Shown in pieces: positions 31,588-36,516 of a stretch of DNA of 36,516 bases. Below the pieces are notes generated by a model, which saw nothing but the letters and a program-made list of their open reading frames with translations, did no database searches and was not told the origin of the DNA. The DNA comes from Polluticaenibacter yanchengensis. Lineage in GTDB: Bacteria > Bacteroidota > Bacteroidia > Chitinophagales > Chitinophagaceae. A program made the translations under genes and the position numbers. Within the stretch, counting starts at the first letter, position 1. The number at the start of each line of letters is the position of its first letter. The stretch spans positions 1 through 36,516 of the forward strand of contig JAQGEF010000035.1 of NCBI GenBank assembly GCA_027854065.1, given 5' to 3'.

Positions 31588-32634
31588 ATGACAGATACAA
31601 TAAATAATTCACTTCCAAAGCTTACCGCTAAGGATTTTGCCACCGACCAGGAGGTCCGTTGGTGCCCGGGATGTGGAGATTACAGCATATTAGCCCAGGT
31701 TCAGCGCGTAATGCCGGAATTGGGTATCCCTAAAGAAGATATTGTTATTATCAGTGGAATCGGCTGTAGCAGCCGTTTTCCCTATTATATGAATACTTAT
31801 GGCATGCACAGTATTCACGGCAGGGCCACCGCAATTGCCTCCGGATTAAAAGCTTCCAGGCCGGAATTAAGTGTCTGGATTGTTACAGGAGATGGTGACG
31901 GGTTAAGCATTGGCGGAAACCATACCATTCATTTGTTACGCAGAAACCTGGACGTGAACATCATGTTGTTTAACAACCAGATATACGGCTTAACAAAAGG
32001 GCAATACTCACCCACTTCCGAAACCAATAAAGTAACAAAAAGTACCCCTTCCGGAAGTATCGATTACCCGTTTAACCCACTTGCGTTAGCAATAGGGGCT
32101 AACGCTACGTTCATTGCCCGTACAATGGACAGAGATCCCAAGCACATGCAGGAAATGCTCAAACGCAGCCATGCGCACAAAGGCGCTTCATTCCTTGAGA
32201 TCTATCAGAACTGTAATATCTTTAACGATGGTGCTTTTGAGCCATTTACCGAAAAGAAAACAAAAGCCGATGAAACCTTGTTTTTAGAACAAGGCAAACC
32301 ACTGATCTATGGCGCGGAACGCAATAAAGGCATTGTTATAGATGGCTTACGGCCAAAAATTGTTGACTTAACCGAAGGCGTTTATACAGAAAGTGATTTA
32401 TGGATCCATGATGAGCATGATTTTTACAAAGCTCAGACGCTCATACGCATGTTCGATGACGTCAATATCGAAGGACACTTTCCAAGACCATTCGGTGTAT
32501 TCTACCAGGATAAAAATAAACCTTGTTATGAAGATATCATGGCATTACAATTAGAAGATGCCATTGCCAAAAAAGGCAAAGGAGATTTAGATAAACTATT
32601 AAGAGGTTATGAAGTTTGGGATATCGTAGAATAA
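31588..32634 (+). CDS. korB: 2-oxoacid:ferredoxin oxidoreductase, beta subunit
   Basis: A 348-residue thiamine diphosphate-binding beta subunit of the KorB type, which with an alpha subunit oxidises 2-oxoglutarate or a similar 2-oxoacid using ferredoxin. Features are VRWCPGCGDYSILAQVQ, IISGIGCSSRFPYYM, the TPP motif GDGDGLSIGGNH through NNQIYGLTKGQYSPTS, and EIYQNCNIFNDGAFE. Cysteines in CPGCG and GIGCSS probably help hold a 4Fe-4S cluster. The alpha subunit normally sits just upstream, but the upstream gene here is a divergent MBOAT, so it must be elsewhere. Substrate specificity is not certain. The start at 31588 follows a good promoter element. Confidence 0.9.
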   Translation: MTDTINNSLPKLTAKDFATDQEVRWCPGCGDYSILAQVQRVMPELGIPKEDIVIISGIGCSSRFPYYMNTYGMHSIHGRATAIASGLKASRPELSVWIVTGDGDGLSIGGNHTIHLLRRNLDVNIMLFNNQIYGLTKGQYSPTSETNKVTKSTPSGSIDYPFNPLALAIGANATFIARTMDRDPKHMQEMLKRSHAHKGASFLEIYQNCNIFNDGAFEPFTEKKTKADETLFLEQGKPLIYGAERNKGIVIDGLRPKIVDLTEGVYTESDLWIHDEHDFYKAQTLIRMFDDVNIEGHFPRPFGVFYQDKNKPCYEDIMALQLEDAIAKKGKGDLDKLLRGYEVWDIVE

Positions 32635-32656
32635 TACCCTACATTTAGACATAAAG

Positions 32657-32692
32657 AATGGTTATCACGTAAAAGGTGATAACCATTTTATT
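32657..32692. terminator. Terminator of korB
   Basis: AATGGTTATCAC (32657-32668) pairs with GTGATAACCATT (32676-32687), followed by TTATTTAT. The stem begins 22 bases after the stop. Confidence 0.82.
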
Positions 32693-32912
32693 TATAAATA
32701 ATTAACCCAGCCAATACCTGACATGAGCATTGAACTTCAATTAAATAATTTATTAGTAAATGCAGTAGATATTCCAAAAATCAACGGAAAACGATTCAAT
32801 CTATGTAGCTGGAGCATTACCGGTTCGAAATTGTACCTCCCCAATACTGTCTGAAAGCCAAATAATAACATCCAAAACGATATCGGGAAACGTTCATTGC
32901 TCCCGTTAAAAT

Positions 32913-34292
32913 CTAAAATACCAAACGGTAAATATCTTCCACCTTACCAACTCTTACCACTTCCATCGGCAAATCCCTTAACATCAGGGACGCATTATAC
33001 TTACTGATAAAAAACTTTTCAAAGCCCAGTTTCGAAGCCTCCATTATTCTTTGTTCAATTCTGTTCACAGCCCGGATCTCGCCACTCAAACCAATTTCTC
33101 CTGCAAAACAGAATTTGTGGTTCACCGGCGCATCTTCATAACTGCTCAATAAAGCCATTACAACCGCCAGGTCTAAACTCGGATCTTCTATCTTCAATCC
33201 ACCGGCAATATTTACAAACACGTCCTTACTGGCAAACATAAAGCCGCCCCGCTTTTCCAGTACCGCCAGTAATAACTGCAGTCGCCGGGAATCATAACCA
33301 CTCACCGTCCGTTGCGGTGTCCCATATACACTTTGAGTCACCAACGCCTGTACTTCCAGCAGTAACGGGCGCATACCCTCAATACATGCCGCAATCGCAC
33401 TGCCTCCCAATGCTTCATCTTTTTGCCCGATCAGTATTTCGCTCGGGTTCAGTACCGGCTTCAGGCCGGCCCCGTGCATATCATAAATCCCCAGCTCGTT
33501 AGTACTGCCAAAACGGTTCTTCTGGGTGCGAAGCAGGCGGTAATTATAATGCCGGTCCCCCTCAAACTGTAAAACCGTATCAACCATATGTTCCAGCACT
33601 TTCGGCCCCGCGATGCTGCCATCTTTCGTAATATGACCAATCAGGAACACCGGCGTATTCGTTTCCTTGGCAAATTTCTGCAGCTCACCCGCCGTTTGCT
33701 TAATCTGGCTGACACTTCCGGCGCCACTCTCTATAAACGGAGATTCCAGCGTCTGTATAGAATCAACAATCAGGATCTCCGGCTGTAACGCCTTTATTTC
33801 TGCAAACAACTTTTGTGTATTCGTTTCAGACAATAAATAAAAATCTTCATGCCTGATATTCAACCGGTCAGCGCGCATTTTCACCTGCTTCCCACTCTCT
33901 TCGCCACTTATATACAACACCCTTTTGTCAGACATCAGAAGTCCCAATTGCAGGAACAGCGTACTTTTACCTATACCCGGTTCACCCGCTACCAGCACAA
34001 TGCTTCCGGGAACAATGCCTCCGCCAAGCACACGGTTAAATTCCTCATCAGGCGTCTCCATTCTCGGTTGTTCCTGCGTATCAATGTCATTAATATGAAC
34101 AATCTTCGCGCTCTTTTTACTTTCTGTCGTCTGCCAGATCGCTTTGGCATCAGCCTCCTTCTCCTCCTTATGCACAATCTCCTGTACAAACGTATTCCAT
34201 TGGTTACAAGCAGGACATTTTCCTAACCATTTTGCACTCTCATAGCCGCAGTTATTACAAAAAAAAGCTGTTTTAGTTTTGCTTGTTGCCAT
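32913..34292 (-). CDS. radA: DNA repair protein RadA (Sms)
   Basis: A 459-residue RadA, the DnaB-like hexameric helicase that acts in recombination branch migration. The N-terminal C4 zinc finger has Cys12, Cys15, Cys26 and Cys29 (CNNCGYESAKWLGKCPAC). Walker A is GEPGIGKST at 103-111, Walker B is ILIVDSIQTL, and the RadA-specific KNRFG motif is in TQKNRFGSTNELG. The C-terminal Lon-protease-like domain has DLAVVMALLSS and CFAGEIGLSGEIR. Length and layout are normal. The gene stands alone. Confidence 0.97.
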   Translation of the reverse strand: MATSKTKTAFFCNNCGYESAKWLGKCPACNQWNTFVQEIVHKEEKEADAKAIWQTTESKKSAKIVHINDIDTQEQPRMETPDEEFNRVLGGGIVPGSIVLVAGEPGIGKSTLFLQLGLLMSDKRVLYISGEESGKQVKMRADRLNIRHEDFYLLSETNTQKLFAEIKALQPEILIVDSIQTLESPFIESGAGSVSQIKQTAGELQKFAKETNTPVFLIGHITKDGSIAGPKVLEHMVDTVLQFEGDRHYNYRLLRTQKNRFGSTNELGIYDMHGAGLKPVLNPSEILIGQKDEALGGSAIAACIEGMRPLLLEVQALVTQSVYGTPQRTVSGYDSRRLQLLLAVLEKRGGFMFASKDVFVNIAGGLKIEDPSLDLAVVMALLSSYEDAPVNHKFCFAGEIGLSGEIRAVNRIEQRIMEASKLGFEKFFISKYNASLMLRDLPMEVVRVGKVEDIYRLVF

Positions 34293-34827
34293 TTATAATT
34301 TTTATCAGACTGCTAAAATAGTTGTTTTTTTATTGGGGCGCGTTCCGTAGCAGTAGTACTTAATGCCAAGGTATTGAGGCTGACCGGCTTTGCTCAAACA
34401 CACGCTACGGAACCGGGCTATCCGCAGTACGCCGTTTGCCGCCGGCACTTGCGGCCGAAATAACATAAGCATTCTCAAACACACTTCATTTCAGCGGCAA
34501 TCCGGGGTACTTAGCTACTATCCCTCGCGCATACTGAGATGGCATATTCTTGTTCCCAATCTAAAAGTATGGATTAAATTTTTTAATGTGAAAGCAACTG
34601 GTTGATAGAAGTTAAGGAATATAAGCCCTATCTCGGATTAAATGTAGTTTGCAGACATATTTTTAAACAATATTTAAAACGGAGATTATAATATAGCTAT
34701 TTTTTGAATATTATCAATATTTCTAAATAATGTCAGGTTATTTTAAATATTTAGGGGTAACATTTTTTTAACTTGCTAATATTAATCTGAATAGGCCTGA
34801 TTGAAACTCTTAAATTACTAAAGACTT
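34293..34827. other. Gene-free stretch with repeat family 2 copy and AT-rich upstream region
   Basis: 535 bases without a convincing gene. A weak radA promoter candidate (TATTTTAG, minus, 34313-34320) and a repeat family 2 copy (34342-34526) are present. The remaining 300 bases are very AT-rich and lead to the next gene; I see no clear promoter element or other structure there. Confidence 0.7.
34342..34526 (+). repeat. Repeat family 2, copy 2
   Basis: Same layout as 27394-27560: hairpin 1 with arms GTTCCGTAGC (34342-34351) and GCTACGGAAC (34404-34413), conserved linker CCGGGCTATCCGCAGTAC (34413-34430), hairpin 2 with arms TTGCCGC (34436-34442) and GCGGCAA (34494-34500), then the tail GGGGTACTT to CTATCCCTC (34504-34524). 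Confidence 0.8.
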
Positions 34828-36270
34828 ATGAGAAAGGGGTTATTAGTACTGTTTTGTATATTTTCTACTTCTATTGCTATAGCGCAGAAAGACTCTGTTG
34901 ATAATGGAGATGGATTAGATCTGTTTATTAACAAGATTCACAAGAAGTCAAATGATTTCATTGAACAATCTGAGAGATCCTATAATACATATATCAATAA
35001 AGTAAATAAAAAATGGGCAAAGAAAATTTTACCCTTATCTAAGAAAATGAATCTTGACTTTGCTGATAGTTTGCTGGATAAAAATAAGTTATCTGCCCTG
35101 GCAGTAAAGAAGAACGAATATGTACCCTTAATAGATTCTTTAAATGTATTTACAGAATATTTAGATGTAAATAAATCCGGAAGTAAGTTATTGGCACCCT
35201 ATAAAGGAAAATTGGATAGTATACAGTTAATATTGGGGGGCAGTGATCATACTATAAAAACAGTAAGTAAAGAACTTAGGGAAGCGGTATTGAAATTGGA
35301 TAACCTTGAAAATGTGTCTAAAAAAGATTATAAACAGTTTTTAAAATCATTAAAGAGCATTGAAAAGATTAATACAGGATACTTAAATAAATACAATAAA
35401 CAATTGGGACAGCTGAAAAAAGTCAGTCAGCTCCAGAGTGAATATCTGAGTAAGGCAAACCTTGAAAAAGCGTTTAAGCATTATTTTGAACGCAATAATT
35501 TATTGGCTAAGACATTTGGTATTGTAAAAAAAGAAAATAGCGCTTCATTAGGAAATATGATAAAAGGAGTTCAGGACAGAGTAAGCCTGAAAGAGAGTCT
35601 GCCGGATCTATTAAGCGAATCCGTATTGAAGAATGATTTTTTGAAAAGTAACCTGAGTAAAGTAAATAGCACTTACAGGAATATAGATGCTACAATAAAA
35701 GAAATTACTAAAAAAGATTCTACCGGCACACATAAAAATACAGAGGACAGGCAAGAGGATAGTAATGAACAGAACGCTAAGAAATTGACGTTTTCTATAG
35801 TGGCACCCTTGTTAAACAAGACATTTGGCCGGTCGGCAAGCTTTAGCACGTTAGGTGTAATGATGAGTTACAAATTAACTAAAAAGATAAATGCAGGCAT
35901 GATGCTGGAGCATCAGTATACATTGAATTCCAAAGATTTTAAGTTTGTGTACGACTATAAGGGATTCTCCGGTGCCTGGTTTATAGAATCTAAATTTATT
36001 AATGAAAAGAAGAAGCATAATCTGCTGAAAAATATATGGTTTCGTACAGAACTGGAGTTGAATACCCGGCAGTTAAGTTTTCAGCAAGCAGGCGGTACTG
36101 ATACAAATACTCATAAAAAAGTACAAACCAATCTGAACCTTGGTGTAAGAAAGGGCGTCACATTCCTGAACCGTAGTTTTAGCATAATGTTGATGTACAA
36201 CTGTAATGAGTTTAATACAGACTGGTTTAATAAAGAGAGACTGCACTTTAAAATGGCTTGCAGCCTTTAA
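34828..36270 (+). CDS. Secreted protein with coiled-coil region and barrel-like C-terminus
   Basis: A 480-residue protein I do not recognise. A clear signal peptide (about residues 1-20, ending AIAQ) leads to a long helical, Lys/Ser/Leu-rich region (25-300) with coiled-coil character (for example RSYNTYINKVNKKWAKK and LKSLKSIEKINTGYLNKYNK). A charged linker (about 300-320, TEDRQEDSNEQN) follows, then a C-terminal part of about 150 residues with alternating strands and ending in an aromatic/hydrophobic strand (HFKMACSL), like an outer-membrane barrel. It may anchor a periplasmic helical domain to the outer membrane (inference). A second secreted ORF starts 55 bases after it. Confidence 0.75.
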   Translation: MRKGLLVLFCIFSTSIAIAQKDSVDNGDGLDLFINKIHKKSNDFIEQSERSYNTYINKVNKKWAKKILPLSKKMNLDFADSLLDKNKLSALAVKKNEYVPLIDSLNVFTEYLDVNKSGSKLLAPYKGKLDSIQLILGGSDHTIKTVSKELREAVLKLDNLENVSKKDYKQFLKSLKSIEKINTGYLNKYNKQLGQLKKVSQLQSEYLSKANLEKAFKHYFERNNLLAKTFGIVKKENSASLGNMIKGVQDRVSLKESLPDLLSESVLKNDFLKSNLSKVNSTYRNIDATIKEITKKDSTGTHKNTEDRQEDSNEQNAKKLTFSIVAPLLNKTFGRSASFSTLGVMMSYKLTKKINAGMMLEHQYTLNSKDFKFVYDYKGFSGAWFIESKFINEKKKHNLLKNIWFRTELELNTRQLSFQQAGGTDTNTHKKVQTNLNLGVRKGVTFLNRSFSIMLMYNCNEFNTDWFNKERLHFKMACSL

Positions 36271-36325
36271 AGGATAAAATAATTATTAAGGGAAAGATTT
36301 TGAAACAGTTCAACTTATATCATTT

Positions 36326-36516
36326 ATGAGAGGACCTATAGTTATATTACTTTGTTTGGTTTTTAGCGTCTGCACATTCCGCGGGACAGCCCAGGTAGAT
36401 TTGAAATCAGGTGCTGCTACTTTCGGTTATCCAATTTTTAACCCAGATTACGCATTAGAAAAAGGGAAATGAAAATTTTGAGATTGATTCCATAGTGAAG
36501 AGAACCACTTTCGTCG
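36326..36516 (+). pseudogene. 5' part of a secreted protein gene, interrupted by an apparent frameshift and cut by the window end
   Basis: From the ATG at 36326 a signal peptide is read (MRGPIVILLCLVFSVCTFRG then TAQ) followed by VDLKSGAATFGYPIFNPDYALEKGK, ending at TGA 36470-36472 after 48 residues. If one base is skipped in the A run at about 36459-36463, reading continues as KGNENFEIDSIVKRTTFV to the window edge without a stop. This suggests a longer gene broken by a one-base insertion in a homopolymer, whether real or a sequencing error. It follows the secreted barrel protein by 55 bases in the same direction. The function is unknown. Confidence 0.5.

Noticed and set aside
32723..32857. 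44-codon plus-strand ORF after korB
   Set aside because: No motif, and it crosses an intergenic gap with no promoter element.
32740..32930. Open minus-strand frame reading past the radA stop in another frame
   Set aside because: The product looks somewhat protein-like but the frame has no suitable start and overlaps the radA end. It could be a remnant but cannot be supported.
33849..34226. 125-codon open frame antisense to radA
   Set aside because: Lies wholly inside a well-supported gene; low-complexity product with no recognisable motif.
27394..34526. Repeats considered as CRISPR
   Set aside because: Only two widely separated copies, no regular spacers and no cas genes; the structure is palindromic with variable arms.

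Overview
The window looks like chromosomal DNA from a member of the Bacteroidota, most likely the Chitinophagaceae or a close relative. The evidence is AT-rich DNA, many start codons without a Shine-Dalgarno sequence but preceded by the Bacteroidota -7 promoter element TAnnTTTG, many lipoproteins, and gene types typical of the phylum (DUF420/SCO1 pair, RRM protein, lipocalin-OmpA pair, split transketolase). I see no rRNA, tRNA, CRISPR array, phage or insertion-sequence gene. The genus assignment is inference.

Layout. 122-3602 (minus) is an apparent operon: a small unknown protein, a seven-helix membrane protein, a one-TM histidine kinase, a NarL/LuxR-type response regulator and an aldo/keto reductase. 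3842-5841 holds a lysophospholipid acyltransferase converging on a PaaE-like ferredoxin reductase with overlapping stop codons. 6047-7800 holds a lipoprotein of unknown function between two inverted copies of a palindromic repeat. uvrA and a small coiled-coil membrane protein follow (7936-11269). 11487-12863 is a DUF420/SCO1 pair linked to cytochrome oxidase assembly, then an RRM RNA-binding protein (13126-13455).

The most notable block is 13720-20758 (minus). It contains two MbnP-like/MbnH-like (di-heme, MauG-family) gene pairs, an outer-membrane protein beginning with a CDICGCG motif, a 57-residue membrane ORF, two paralogous small CNGKC proteins and an AraC-type regulator. MbnP and MbnH are known from methanobactin (copper chelator) operons, where MbnH oxidises a tryptophan of MbnP. 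No methanobactin biosynthesis gene is seen here, so this looks like a stand-alone, duplicated copper-acquisition or copper-sensing module, lying close to the SCO1/DUF420 genes.

The remainder is mostly housekeeping: an ElaA-type GNAT, an S41 peptidase lipoprotein with a GTG start, the N-terminal half of a split transketolase, a WecA/TagO-like glycosyl-phosphate transferase, frr, lipocalin and OmpA lipoproteins, a small GNAT, a pirin, an MBOAT/SGNH O-acylation pair, the beta subunit of a 2-oxoacid:ferredoxin oxidoreductase, radA, and a secreted coiled-coil/barrel protein followed by a truncated, apparently frameshifted secreted ORF at the right edge. Two intergenic regions (27394-27560 and 34342-34526) carry copies of a second repeat family with conserved linkers and compensating hairpin arms.
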